From: JAJXWB01 sp046349085
Lineage (GTDB): Bacteria; Pseudomonadota; Alphaproteobacteria; Rhizobiales; Beijerinckiaceae
DNA: 64,000 bases
Assembly (NCBI GenBank): GCA_046349085.1
Contig: JAXMDA010000002.1
Span: 434,001 to 498,000 of the forward strand
Direction: 5' to 3'
In this document: positions 32,786 through 41,290 of the stretch, in pieces
Layout of the letters: each line of letters begins with the position of its first letter
Position numbering within the stretch: position 1 is the first letter of the stretch
The notes under the pieces: generated by a model
Told to the model about the DNA's origin: nothing
Seen by the model: the letters and a program-made list of their open reading frames with translations, nothing else
The model's database searches: none
Made by a program: the position numbers and the translations under genes

Positions 32786-34579
32786 GTGTCTGACCCCAAT
32801 CTTCGCCTCTTCCTCGACGTCGAACGTTCGGCGCTCGGGCGTCCCTGGCGCCCGCGCCTCGATATAGCCGGCGAGCAGCGCGCGCTGGCCATCGTTCAGC
32901 GCCACGGCGTGACGGACATTTTGGCGCGCGTGCTCGCGGGCAGGGGCGTGGGCATCGACGAGGCGCCGGCCTATCTCGATCCGACCCTGCGCGCGCTCAT
33001 GCCCGATCCCTCTGTCCTGCAGGACATGGACGCCGCCGTCGAACGTCTCGCGCGCGCCGTCACGAACCGCGAGACCGTGGCGATTTTCGGCGATTACGAT
33101 GTCGACGGCGCCTGTTCGGCCGCGTTGCTGGCGAGCTTCCTCGACGCCTGCGGCGTTCCCCGTCTCGTACGCATTCCCGACCGCATTTTCGAGGGCTATG
33201 GCCCGAATGCCGAAGCCGTCAAGGAATTGCGCGCGGCCGGCGCGAACCTGCTCGTCACCGTCGATTGCGGCGTGACCTCGCACGAAGTCATCGCCGGCGC
33301 CCGCGCGCTCGGGCTCGACGTCATCGTCCTCGACCATCATCAGGCGCCCGAACGCCTGCCGGACGCGCTCGTCGTCAATCCCAACCGGCAGGACGATTTG
33401 TCGGGCCTCGGCGCGCTGTGCGCGGCGGGCGTCGTCTTCATGACTCTGGTCGGCCTCAACCGCGCTCTGCGCGGCATGGGCTTCTGGACCGCGACGCGCC
33501 CCGCGCCGGACCTCCTCCAGAGCCTCGATCTCGTCGCGCTGGCGACCGTGGCCGACGTCGCCCCGCTCACCGGCCTCAACCGCGCCCTCGTGGTCAAGGG
33601 CCTCGCCGTTCTGCGCGCGCGCGGCCGGCGCGGGCTCGCGGCGCTGATGGACGTCGCGCGCCTCGTCGGCCCGCCGCAAGCCTGGCATCTCGGCTTCCTG
33701 CTCGGCCCGCGCATCAACGCGGGCGGGCGCATCGGCGACGCCGCGCTCGGCGCAAGGCTTCTCCTGACCGAGGACCCGACCGAAGCCGAACGCATCGCCG
33801 CCGAACTCGACCGGCTCAACGTCGAGCGCCGCGCCATCGAACTGGCGACCGTCGAAGCCGCTCAGGCGGAGGCCGATCTCGCGCTCGGGCGGAGCGGGGA
33901 GAGCGCCGCCATCGTCGTGGCGGGAGAGGAGTGGAGTCCCGGCATCGTCGGCCTCGTCGCGTCGCGCCTGAAGGAACGATTTCAGCGCCCGGCCTTCGCC
34001 ATCGCGCTTGGCGGCAAGACCGGCGTGGGCTCCGGCCGCTCCATCGCCGGCGTCGATCTGGGATCGGCCGTTCGCGCGGCGGTGGACGCCGGCATTCTCA
34101 TCAAGGGGGGCGGCCACGCCATGGCCGCGGGCGTCACCATCCAGCGCGAGCGGCTCGGCGAATTCCGCGCCTTTCTCGAACAGAAGCTCGCGAGCCGGGT
34201 CGCGGCGGCGCGCGAGCGCGACGCGCTCCTCGTCGATTCGGCCGTCACCGCCGCCGGCGCCACGCGCGATCTCGTGCACGCGGTCGCAACGGCCGGGCCT
34301 TTCGGCGCGGGCGCGCCGGAGCCGGTCTTCGTGCTGCCGCGCCACCGCATCCTCAATGTCATGCCGGTCGGCGAGGACCATCTGCGCGTCCAGGCGCAGG
34401 CGGCCGACGGCGCGCGTCTCGACGCCATGGCCTTTCGCGCCGGCGCCTCGGGCCTCGCCGACGCGCTGCCGGCGCTGCAGGGCGGCCCGGCGCACCTCGC
34501 CGTCACCCTGTCCCTCGACCATTACGGCGGCCGCGAGCGCGTGCAGGCCCGCGTTCTCGACGCGGCGCGCGCCGAGTGA
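32786..34579 (+). CDS. recJ: Single-stranded-DNA-specific exonuclease RecJ
   Basis: A 597-residue DHH-superfamily nuclease. Catalytic motifs: FGDYDVDGACSAALL, VDCGVT, LDHHQ, and in the DHHA1 domain GVGSGRSI and KGGGHAMAAGV. A C-terminal OB-fold binds DNA. It degrades single-stranded DNA 5'-3' in recombination and mismatch repair. Start GTG 32786 has AGGA 8 bases upstream. It is a stand-alone gene here, followed by tRNA-Glu. Confidence 0.95.
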   Translation: MSDPNLRLFLDVERSALGRPWRPRLDIAGEQRALAIVQRHGVTDILARVLAGRGVGIDEAPAYLDPTLRALMPDPSVLQDMDAAVERLARAVTNRETVAIFGDYDVDGACSAALLASFLDACGVPRLVRIPDRIFEGYGPNAEAVKELRAAGANLLVTVDCGVTSHEVIAGARALGLDVIVLDHHQAPERLPDALVVNPNRQDDLSGLGALCAAGVVFMTLVGLNRALRGMGFWTATRPAPDLLQSLDLVALATVADVAPLTGLNRALVVKGLAVLRARGRRGLAALMDVARLVGPPQAWHLGFLLGPRINAGGRIGDAALGARLLLTEDPTEAERIAAELDRLNVERRAIELATVEAAQAEADLALGRSGESAAIVVAGEEWSPGIVGLVASRLKERFQRPAFAIALGGKTGVGSGRSIAGVDLGSAVRAAVDAGILIKGGGHAMAAGVTIQRERLGEFRAFLEQKLASRVAAARERDALLVDSAVTAAGATRDLVHAVATAGPFGAGAPEPVFVLPRHRILNVMPVGEDHLRVQAQAADGARLDAMAFRAGASGLADALPALQGGPAHLAVTLSLDHYGGRERVQARVLDAARAE

Positions 34580-34609
34580 CCACAAGCGCGAATTTTGCCC
34601 CAACGCACA

Positions 34610-34638
34610 TTGCAAGCCGCGCCGTCGCGCCGTATAAG
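34610..34638 (+). promoter_or_regulatory. Promoter of tRNA-Glu
   Basis: TTGCAA (34610-34615) and TATAAG (34633-34638), 17 bases apart, 23 bases before the tRNA. The -10 hexamer is identical to the one before rplM, supporting both calls. Confidence 0.75.
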
Positions 34639-34661
34639 CGCGCCGTTCGCTTCGCGAGCCC

Positions 34662-34737
34662 GCGCCCATCGTCTAGCGGTCTAGGACGTCGCCCTTTCAC
34701 GGCGAAAACAGGGGTTCGAGTCCCCTTGGGCGCGCCA
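34662..34737 (+). tRNA. tRNA-Glu (anticodon TTC)
   Basis: A 76-base cloverleaf with encoded CCA (34735-34737). Acceptor GCGCCCA pairs TGGGCGC (34727-34733). The anticodon stem TCGCC/GGCGA encloses loop CTTTCAC with anticodon TTC at 34696-34698. The T arm has GGGG-TTCGAGT-CCCC. It reads GAA and GAG codons. Confidence 0.97.
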
Positions 34738-34784
34738 AAGGCAAATCCTTCCAAACGGTCGATGCATATCTTCAAACGCGCCCA

Positions 34785-35984
34785 ATGCGCGCGCTCCAAT
34801 CTCTGCCGATGAAAGCCGCGCCCTTGCGCCGGCCCGGCGCCGCGCTTCGCCGTCTCCTCGCCAGCGAGGCGGGCGGCGGCGTCGTGCTCATGGCGAGCGC
34901 GGCGGCTGCGCTCATCGTCGCCAATTCCGCGCTCGGCCCGGCCTATTTCCGCGCGCTCGACGCGTATGTCGGGCCGCTCAGCCTGCTGCACTGGATCAAC
35001 GACGCGCTGATGGCGCTGTTCTTTCTGCTGGTCGGACTCGAGATCAAGCGCGAAATGATCGGCGGGGAGCTCGCATCCTGGCGCCGGCGCGCGCTGCCGG
35101 GCCTCGCCGCCGCGGGGGGCATGATCGCGCCGGCGCTCGTCTATCTCGCATTCGCAGGAAAAAGCGCGCTTTTCGCGCGCGGCTGGGCGATTCCGGCGGC
35201 CACCGACATCGCCTTCGCGCTTGGCGTGCTCGCGCTGATCGGTTCCCGGGCGCCGGCGTCGCTGAAAATTTTTCTCGCCGCGCTCGCCATCATGGACGAT
35301 CTCGGCGCGGTCGTGATCATCGCCTTGTTCTATTCATCGGGCCTTTCGCTGCCGATGCTCGGCGGCGCGGCTGCGTGCCTCGTCGCGCTGTTCGCGCTCA
35401 ACCGGCTGAAGGTCGTGTCGCTCTGGCCCTATCTCGCGCTGGGACTGCCGCTCTGGGTTTTCGTCCATGCGAGCGGCGTGCATGCGACGATCGCCGGCGT
35501 ACTGCTCGCCGCCTTCATTCCGCTCGAACTGCCCAACGAGGCGGGCGACGAGCGCTCCCCGCTGCACCGACTCGAACATGCGCTGGCGCCCTGGGTCGGC
35601 TTTCTCGTCACGCCGATCTTCGGCTTCGCCAACGCCGGGGTTTCCTTCGAGGGCGCCTCGCTGGCGAGCCTCGCCCATCCGGTGACAACAGGCGTCGCGG
35701 CCGGCCTGTTCCTTGGCAAGCAGATCGGCGTCTTCCTCGCCGCCCGCCTGGCCGTCGCCTCCGGCCTCGCCAGCCGTCCGCACGGCGCGAGCTGGATGCA
35801 GCTCTACGGCGTCTCGCTGATATGCGGCATCGGCTTCACCATGAGCCTGTTCATCGGCATCCTCGCCTTCCCGGCGGAGGCGGGCCTGCTCGACGAGACC
35901 AAGATCGGCGTGTTCATCGGCTCGCTGGCCTCGGCGCTGCTCGGGGCGGGGGTGTTGATGATGGGGAACCGCGCGCGCGGCTGA
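34785..35984 (+). CDS. nhaA: Na+/H+ antiporter NhaA
   Basis: A 399-residue inner-membrane antiporter with about twelve helices that exports Na+ in exchange for protons. The functional Asp pair is D171-D172 in ALAIMDDLGAVVIIAL; also seen are WINDALMALFFLLVGLEIKREM and the ATDIAFALGVLAL unwound-helix region. ATG 34785 is used; ATG 34809 is also possible. It lies 48 bases after tRNA-Glu. Roles: sodium and alkaline pH tolerance. Confidence 0.95.
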   Translation: MRALQSLPMKAAPLRRPGAALRRLLASEAGGGVVLMASAAAALIVANSALGPAYFRALDAYVGPLSLLHWINDALMALFFLLVGLEIKREMIGGELASWRRRALPGLAAAGGMIAPALVYLAFAGKSALFARGWAIPAATDIAFALGVLALIGSRAPASLKIFLAALAIMDDLGAVVIIALFYSSGLSLPMLGGAAACLVALFALNRLKVVSLWPYLALGLPLWVFVHASGVHATIAGVLLAAFIPLELPNEAGDERSPLHRLEHALAPWVGFLVTPIFGFANAGVSFEGASLASLAHPVTTGVAAGLFLGKQIGVFLAARLAVASGLASRPHGASWMQLYGVSLICGIGFTMSLFIGILAFPAEAGLLDETKIGVFIGSLASALLGAGVLMMGNRARG

Positions 35985-35987
35985 GCC

Positions 35988-36117
35988 GTCATCGCGCGGA
36001 GCCGAAGGCGACGTGGCGATCCATCCCCGCATCACGACCGGGACCCGGGGTTGGATTGCTTCGCGGAGCCTGTCATCGGGCGCGCTCCGCGCGACCCGTT
36101 GGCTCGCAACGGCGGCG
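35988..36117. repeat. Dispersed intergenic repeat, long copy
   Basis: A ~130-base element in the nhaA-rimO spacer. It starts GTCATCGCGCGGAGCCGAAG, contains GGATTGCTTCGCGGAGCC and CATCGGGCGCGCTCCGCG, and ends TTGGCTCGCAACGGCGG. Its last part, read in reverse complement, matches 58937-58999 at 56 of 63 bases by my count. The GCGAAGCAATCC core is widely repeated in Hyphomicrobiales intergenic DNA. Nothing else is in this spacer. Confidence 0.82.
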
Positions 36118-36121
36118 GCGT

Positions 36122-37444
36122 CTACGCCGCGCGCCCCTTGAGATCGTAGGCGTCCGCGGCCTCGACCCGCACGTCGACGATGTCGCCGGGCCTGAGCCGG
36201 CGCGACGAGGCGATGTGGATCGCGCCGTCGATGCCGGGCGCGTCCGCCGTCGTGCGCCCCTTGGCGACGCTGCCGCCGACCTCGTCGACGATCGCCTTCA
36301 CGCGCCTGCCGATTTTTTCGCGCGATATCTTCGCGGATACTTTCTGTTGCGCCTCCATGAGGCGATTCCAGCGCGCCTTCTTGGTATCCGCCGCCACCGG
36401 CTCGAGTCCGAGATTATTGGCCGGCGCCCCGGAAACCGCCTCGTATTCGAACGCGCCGACCCGATCGATCTTCGCCTCGACGAGAAAGTCGAGAAGCTGG
36501 CGGAAATCGTCTTCGGTCTCGCCGGGAAAGCCGACGATGAAGGTCGAGCGGATGGCGAGGTCCGGCACGGCGCGCCGCCAGGCGCGGATACGCTCGAGCA
36601 TGGTTTCGTGGTCGCCGGGGCGCTTCATCGCGCGCAGCACGCGTGGGCTCGCGTGCTGGAAGGGAATGTCGAGATAGGGAAGAATCTTGCCGTCCGCCAT
36701 CAATTCCAGCACGTCGTCGACATGCGGATAGGGATAGACGTAGTGAAGCCGCGTCCAGACGCCGAGCGACCCCAGTTCACGCGCGAGATCGATGAATTTC
36801 GCGCGCACCTCGCGCTCGCCGAAGGCTGAGGGCGCATAGCGCAGATCGACGCCATAGGCGCCCGTGTCCTGCGAAATCACGAGCAATTCCTTGACGCCCG
36901 CGCGCACGAGCTTCTCGGCCTCGCGCAGCACCTCGCCGGCGGGCCGCGAGACGAGGCGGCCGCGCAGCTTCGGGATGATGCAGAAGCTGCACGTATTGTT
37001 GCAGCCTTCCGAAATCTTCAGATAGGCGTAGTGGCGCGGCGTCAGCTTGACGCCCTGTTCCGGCACCAGATCGAGGAAGGGATCGTGCGGCGCGGGAATC
37101 GCGCGATGCACCGCCTCCATCACGCTCTCGTAGGCCTGCGGGCCCGATATCGCCAGCACGCCGGGGTATTTCTGCGTGATCTCCTCCGGCTCGGCGCCCA
37201 TGCAGCCGGTCACGATCACCTTGCCGTTTTCCTCGAGCCCCGCGCGAATCGCTGCAAGCGATTCGGCCTTGGCGCTGTCGAGGAAGCCGCAGGTGTTGAC
37301 GATGACGGCGTCCGCGCCGGCATGGGTCTTGGCGAGTTCGTAGCCCTCGGCGCGCAGCCGCGTGACGATTCGCTCCGAATCGACCAGCGCCTTGGGGCAG
37401 CCGAGCGACACGAAGGAAATGCGGGGAGCGGGACGTTCGTTCAT
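36122..37444 (-). CDS. rimO: Ribosomal protein S12 methylthiotransferase RimO
   Basis: A 440-residue radical-SAM enzyme that methylthiolates an Asp of ribosomal protein S12. Seen: N-terminal UPF0004 domain with C16, C52 and C81 for one [4Fe-4S] cluster, the radical-SAM triad C148, C152, C155 in CNNTCSFC, and a C-terminal TRAM domain. LGCPKALVDSE and SEGCNNTCSFCIIPKLRG separate RimO from MiaB. The start is ATG 37444; a GTG at 37447 is adjacent. Confidence 0.95.
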   Translation of the reverse strand: MNERPAPRISFVSLGCPKALVDSERIVTRLRAEGYELAKTHAGADAVIVNTCGFLDSAKAESLAAIRAGLEENGKVIVTGCMGAEPEEITQKYPGVLAISGPQAYESVMEAVHRAIPAPHDPFLDLVPEQGVKLTPRHYAYLKISEGCNNTCSFCIIPKLRGRLVSRPAGEVLREAEKLVRAGVKELLVISQDTGAYGVDLRYAPSAFGEREVRAKFIDLARELGSLGVWTRLHYVYPYPHVDDVLELMADGKILPYLDIPFQHASPRVLRAMKRPGDHETMLERIRAWRRAVPDLAIRSTFIVGFPGETEDDFRQLLDFLVEAKIDRVGAFEYEAVSGAPANNLGLEPVAADTKKARWNRLMEAQQKVSAKISREKIGRRVKAIVDEVGGSVAKGRTTADAPGIDGAIHIASSRRLRPGDIVDVRVEAADAYDLKGRAA

Positions 37445-37510
37445 CACGGCCAGATAGAGAAGGGCGGCGCCAAGGGCAAGGAAAAGAGCGCGCTCGCCGC
37501 CTCAGAAACG

Positions 37511-37537
37511 AAAAAGCCCGGCCACGAGGGCCGGGCT
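37511..37537 (-). terminator. Terminator after first Omp gene
   Basis: On the minus strand AGCCCGGCC (37529-37537 complement) pairs with GGCCGGGCT across a five-base loop and ends in T5 (complement of 37511-37515). It lies 35 bases after the stop of the porin-like gene. Confidence 0.88.
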
Positions 37538-37571
37538 TCGTTTCCGCCGGAGCGGAAGGATCTTTGTCAGA

Positions 37572-38468
37572 TCAGTACTTGGCGACCACCGGGCCGGCCA
37601 CGCCGCCGAAGCGGTAGTTCAGACCAGCGCGCAGCACGTTGAAGTTGTGGCGATAGGTCTGGGTCGTGGTGTAGATCGGGAACGGCGCCGGGCCGGCGAG
37701 CTGAATGCTGTTCACGCCAGCAAGCGTGGTCTTGCCGAGGTCGACGTAGAGCCACTCGCCCTTGAGCGACCAGTTCGGCGTGATCGCCCATTCGGCGCCC
37801 GCGCCGGCCGTCCAGCCGATACGGGTCGAGCTGCCCCACGCGGCGCCCGCGAGGATCGCGGGAACGGTCGGATACAGGTCGTTGATCGTGTAGGCCGTCT
37901 TGGCGTTGCCGTAGGCGAGACCGCCGGTGGCGTAGACCATGAAGGTCGGGGCGAACGGGGTGATGCCGATGCGGCCGCGCAGCGTGCCGAACCAGTCGGT
38001 CTTCTGGGCGGTCAGGATCGAGGGATTGTGGGTCACGATGCCGTTGACGCCGACCGGAACGAAGGTGGCGACGGTGCCGGCGCCCTTGATCGAGGCGAAC
38101 TGGATGTCGGTCTCGAGACCGGCGACGAACCACGGCGTGAACTGCATGTTATAGCCAGCCGTCAGGCCGCCGGTGAAGCCGATCGGCGAGCTGGTGCCGC
38201 TGTTCCACGCAGCCGTCGGGCCGGGGACGCCGGTGCCGATGGGCGCGCCGGCGCTGTCGAAGCCGGTGAAGTTCTGCGCGCCGGCCTGCGGGCCAGCCGC
38301 GTTCCAGCCGAGACCCGCGTTGAGGCCGATGTAGAAGCCGGTCCAGGTGAAGACCGGGGCGGGGGCCAGAACCGGGGCGACCTTGCGCGAGGGCAGGTCG
38401 GCAGCGAAGGCCGAGCCGGCGATGGTGGAAGCAGCGAGCGCCGCGGCGAAAATCTTGGTGAGCTTCAT
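37572..38468 (-). CDS. Omp25/Omp31-like outer-membrane beta-barrel protein (copy 1)
   Basis: A 298-residue protein with signal peptide (ALAASTIAGSAFA) and the mature start ADLPSRK typical of rhizobial Omp25/31 proteins. It goes on with FTWTGFYIGLNAGLGWN and an eight-stranded-type barrel with GTLRGRIGITP, VYATGGLAYG, GWTAGAGAEWAITPNWSLKGEWLYVDLG and RAGLNYRF. The sequence extends past the last strand (GGVAGPVVAKY). It is the downstream one of three tandem paralogues. These proteins are abundant envelope stabilisers. Confidence 0.93.
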   Translation of the reverse strand: MKLTKIFAAALAASTIAGSAFAADLPSRKVAPVLAPAPVFTWTGFYIGLNAGLGWNAAGPQAGAQNFTGFDSAGAPIGTGVPGPTAAWNSGTSSPIGFTGGLTAGYNMQFTPWFVAGLETDIQFASIKGAGTVATFVPVGVNGIVTHNPSILTAQKTDWFGTLRGRIGITPFAPTFMVYATGGLAYGNAKTAYTINDLYPTVPAILAGAAWGSSTRIGWTAGAGAEWAITPNWSLKGEWLYVDLGKTTLAGVNSIQLAGPAPFPIYTTTQTYRHNFNVLRAGLNYRFGGVAGPVVAKY

Positions 38469-38732
38469 ATTGTCCCCCTGGGTAGGAAGCGGTGGGTCGT
38501 TTTACTCGGCACGCTCCGCTCACGTGTGCGAAGCGGATAATTCAGGCGCGCCTAAATCGGCGAGCGCTGAAAAGACCGTAGAGAAGCTTTCGGCGCAAGG
38601 AAACATGAGAAAGCCCGAATTGGGCTGAATCGGGCCTTGTTTCCGACTCGTGTGACCTGGGAGCCACAATGGCGCTGCGCATTCTCGATGCGAATGAACG
38701 GCAGTCACTGGCGAAGATGTTGGTTTTAAAAG

Positions 38733-38758
38733 AAAAACCCGGCCTTGCGGCCGGGTTT
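38733..38758 (-). terminator. Terminator after second Omp gene
   Basis: On the minus strand AAACCCGGCC and GGCCGGGTTT pair over 10 bp around a four-base loop, with T-rich sequence following (complement of 38731-38737). Core stem CCCGGCC is the same as in the other two Omp terminators. Confidence 0.85.
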
Positions 38759-38787
38759 CCCGAGACAGATGCGATTATGTCGTTCGA

Positions 38788-39672
38788 TCAGTACTTGGCG
38801 ACCACCGGAGCGGCGCCCCAGCCGAACTTGTAGTTCACGCCGGCCCGCAGCGTATGGAACGACGTGCGGAACGTGTGGGTCGAAGCCGTCATGATGACGG
38901 TTTCGGCAGCGCCGGCGACCGGCAGGTTGTTCCAGGCCGAAGCCGCATTGATCGTGCTGCGGCCGAGGTCGACGTAGCCGTATTCGGCCTTGAGCGACCA
39001 GTTCGGCGTGAAGGCCCATTCCGCGCCCGCGCCGAGCGTCCAGCCAACGCGCGTCTGGCTGAAGTTGGTGATGCCGCCGGCGAGCAGGCCCGGGTGGCCC
39101 TGGTGGTTGATGTCGAAATAAGACAGCGAGCTCTTCACGCCGCCATAGGCGAGACCGCCGGTGGCGTACAGCAGCCACGACGGCGTGACGAGGAAGCCCA
39201 GACGGCCGCGCAGGGTGCCGTACCAGTCAACGCGCTGGCTGGCGGCCACAGAACCGAAGGCCGCGCCGCCGGTGATGTCCGGAATCAGAGCCGCCTGCGA
39301 GTTGCTCCGGAGCCACGCGCCCTGGATGTCGGTCTCGATGCCGGCCACGAAGCTCGGCGACATCTGGTAGTTGAAGCCGGCCTGACCGCCGAACACGCCG
39401 CCGTTCGGCGCAGTGCCGAGCGCCCAGGCAGGGCCGCCGACGACGGTGCCGTGGAAATCGTCGGTCGTCAGCAGACGGCCGCCGTTCCCGGCGCCATTGC
39501 CCGCAAAGGCGTAGCCGCCGTTGAGGCCGATGTAGAAGCCGGTCCAGGTGAAGACAGGCGCAGGCGCAACATAGGCGGGCGCAACCTTGCGCGAGGGCAG
39601 GTCAGCCGCGATGGCCGAACCCGCGATGGTGGAAGCGGCGAGCGCTGCCCCGAAAATCTTGATCAGTTTCAT
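38788..39672 (-). CDS. Omp25/Omp31-like outer-membrane beta-barrel protein (copy 2)
   Basis: A 294-residue protein, closely similar in plan to copy 1: KIFGAALAASTIAGSAIAADLPSRKVAP, FTWTGFYIGLNGGYAF, VDWYGTLRGRLGFLVTP, LLYATGGLAYGGVKSS, GWTLGAGAEWAFTPNWSLKAEYGYVDLG and RAGVNYKFG, ending PVVAKY like copy 1. The loops between strands differ most. ATG 39672 follows GGGGG; the frame runs on to 39831 without support. It is the most similar partner of copy 1, suggesting local duplication. Confidence 0.93.
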   Translation of the reverse strand: MKLIKIFGAALAASTIAGSAIAADLPSRKVAPAYVAPAPVFTWTGFYIGLNGGYAFAGNGAGNGGRLLTTDDFHGTVVGGPAWALGTAPNGGVFGGQAGFNYQMSPSFVAGIETDIQGAWLRSNSQAALIPDITGGAAFGSVAASQRVDWYGTLRGRLGFLVTPSWLLYATGGLAYGGVKSSLSYFDINHQGHPGLLAGGITNFSQTRVGWTLGAGAEWAFTPNWSLKAEYGYVDLGRSTINAASAWNNLPVAGAAETVIMTASTHTFRTSFHTLRAGVNYKFGWGAAPVVAKY

Positions 39673-39854
39673 GACGGTCCCCCGATACTCAGAGCATTTT
39701 TGCTCGGCGCCCAACTTTTTTCGGGCGGCTGAATTGACGCTAGGCGAGGGATGCCGTCGCGTGAATACCAAAAATCGCACAAAAGCCTTAATGGCCGCGT
39801 GTTTTCGGGCGGCGTGGCGCCAGCGCAACAATATTCGAGGCCCTTCAACTGAAG

Positions 39855-39890
39855 CGGAACACGTTCCGGCTAGCCGTTTGCTTGCAAACG
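39855..39890. promoter_or_regulatory. Two adjacent perfect dyads upstream of Omp copy 2
   Basis: CGGAAC-AC-GTTCCG (39855-39868) and CGTTTGC-TT-GCAAACG (39875-39890) are perfect inverted repeats with 2-base centres, six bases apart, about 185 bases upstream of Omp copy 2. Such paired dyads look like operator sites for a dimeric regulator, but no regulator is known. The rest of the 39673-39926 spacer shows only a 5-bp hairpin (GAGCA/TGCTC) in the leader near 39692-39705. Confidence 0.4.
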
Positions 39891-39926
39891 ATCATCTCCC
39901 GAATCTCGCTTTGTCTCCGCGGAAAA

Positions 39927-39951
39927 GAAAACCCGGCCACATGGCCGGGTT
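39927..39951 (-). terminator. Terminator after third Omp gene
   Basis: On the minus strand AACCCGGCC and GGCCGGGTT pair with a four-base loop, followed by TTTCTTTT (complement of 39923-39930). Same core as in the other two Omp terminators. Confidence 0.85.
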
Positions 39952-39975
39952 CAAGTTCGGCGAAAACTTCGCCCT

Positions 39976-40710
39976 TTAGAATCGGTAGTTTACGCCCGCG
40001 CGCACAATATGGTCGCGGTTGCGCGCCTGCAGCGTCACGGGCGCGCCCGTGAACAGGTCGACGTAATTGGCGGAGGTCCGGCCGAGATCGACATACAGAT
40101 ATTCCGCCTTTACTGACCAGTTGCGCGTGAGCGCATATTCCGCGCCCGCGCCTGCGGTCCATCCGAGCTTCGCGCCGCTGTTGTTGTCGAAGCGCGTCAG
40201 CGCCAGCGGGCCTGCGGGCCCGACGCCGAAGGCGCTGCCGGGGAACTTGACGTTGCCGTAGGCAAGACCGCCGGTCCCGTAGATCAGCAGGCGGTCGATG
40301 GCGTAGCCGACCCGCCCGCGCACGGTGCCGAAGTATCCGGAGCCGGCGCTCAGGTTGTTGTTGAAGAGCCCGCCATTCGAATTGTTCGAGGCGCCGCGAT
40401 AGTTGATGTCGGTCTCAAGGCCGAGAACGAGCGGTCCGGTTTGCCAATTGTAGCCGATCTGGCCGCCGCCGGTGAAGGCGACCCCGCTCTGGCCGGAGCT
40501 GTTTCCGAACGGCTGCCAGTCGTAGCGCGAATTGCCGATGGCCGCGCCGGCGTTGAGGCCGATGTAGAAGCCCGTCCAGGTAAAGACGGGCGGGGCGACA
40601 TATTCGACGACCGGCGGCGCCTTGCGGCTCGGCAGGTCGGCGGCCGCCGCGGTTCCCGCGCCGAGCGCAAGGATGGAAACGCCCAGCACCGGGCGGAGGA
40701 ATCTCGACAT
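39976..40710 (-). CDS. Omp25/Omp31-like outer-membrane beta-barrel protein (copy 3)
   Basis: A 244-residue protein with signal peptide (SILALGAGTAAAA), then ADLPSRKAPPVVEYVAPPVFTWTGFYIGLNAGAAIG. Barrel motifs are as in the other copies: GTVRGRVGYAI, LIYGTGGLAYGNVK, GWTAGAGAEYALTRNWSVKAEYLYVDLGR, RAGVNYRF at the very C-terminus, the standard length for the family (no PVVAKY tail). The most diverged of the three. GGAGGA lies before ATG 40710. Confidence 0.93.
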   Translation of the reverse strand: MSRFLRPVLGVSILALGAGTAAAADLPSRKAPPVVEYVAPPVFTWTGFYIGLNAGAAIGNSRYDWQPFGNSSGQSGVAFTGGGQIGYNWQTGPLVLGLETDINYRGASNNSNGGLFNNNLSAGSGYFGTVRGRVGYAIDRLLIYGTGGLAYGNVKFPGSAFGVGPAGPLALTRFDNNSGAKLGWTAGAGAEYALTRNWSVKAEYLYVDLGRTSANYVDLFTGAPVTLQARNRDHIVRAGVNYRF

Positions 40711-40977
40711 GAACAGTCTCCTTCTGTCGTCAAAGCCCCGATAGGCGGACTCTCGATGCGGAAATCGGCTGAAGCGGGGAAAAAAGACGGCGGTCGCCAA
40801 CAAGCCCCGCGGTGTTGCAAAATCGCCCACGCGCTGGTTTCAGGCCGCTTGCCCCAACCGCGCCGTCGGAGCCGGCGCCTTTGCGCCGCACGGCGGGCGC
40901 CTCTATGAACAGGAGCGCCGCTTTTGCGCGGCCGTTCGCGCTGCGCTAGTTTCGGCGCACGACAGGGAGCGAAAGAG

Positions 40978-41268
40978 ATGAAAACCGCGCGCGTCTTTCT
41001 GGCTGCGATCGGCATTGCAATCGGGCTTTCCGGGGCGCGCGCCGCGGACTACGCGGGCGAGATCGTCGTCGTTCGCCCGTCGCAGGTCTGGCAGGGCCAT
41101 TTCACCGGCGGCCGGAATCTCGCGCCCGGCGTTCAGCCCACGGCGCTCGACTGGGCGGATGTGACGGCCCGATTCGCGTCCTTGCCGGACTGCGCGCGCT
41201 GGATGCGCGACCTGAAAAGGCAATATTCGACCTACGAAGGCTGGAAGGGCTGCCTGCGGATCCGTTGA
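40978..41268 (+). CDS. Small secreted protein of unknown function
   Basis: A 96-residue protein with a signal peptide (ARVFLAAIGIAIGLSGARA) and two Cys (DCARW, GCLRIR) in a small mature domain with GRNLAPGVQPTALDWADVTARFASL. No known domain. A purine-rich GGGAGCGAAAGAG precedes ATG 40978. It is divergent from Omp copy 3 and 22 bases before the CoQ10 protein gene. Confidence 0.7.
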   Translation: MKTARVFLAAIGIAIGLSGARAADYAGEIVVVRPSQVWQGHFTGGRNLAPGVQPTALDWADVTARFASLPDCARWMRDLKRQYSTYEGWKGCLRIR

Positions 41269-41290
41269 GACCGCGCTTCAGCAGGCCGTA

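Noticed and set aside
34662..34737. tRNA-Glu as an integration site of a genomic island
   Set aside because: No integrase and no direct repeat of the tRNA 3' end was seen downstream; nhaA and rimO follow as ordinary genes.
28143..36117. Possible mobile element bounded by the related repeats at 28 kb and 36 kb
   Set aside because: No transposase or integrase lies between them, and core genes (recJ, tRNA-Glu, nhaA) fill the interval, so they are independent repeat copies.
38613..38635. Dyad GCCCGA/TCGGGC between Omp copies 1 and 2 on the minus strand
   Set aside because: It could be a second terminator, but the T-run is short and interrupted, and a stronger terminator already lies at 38733-38758.
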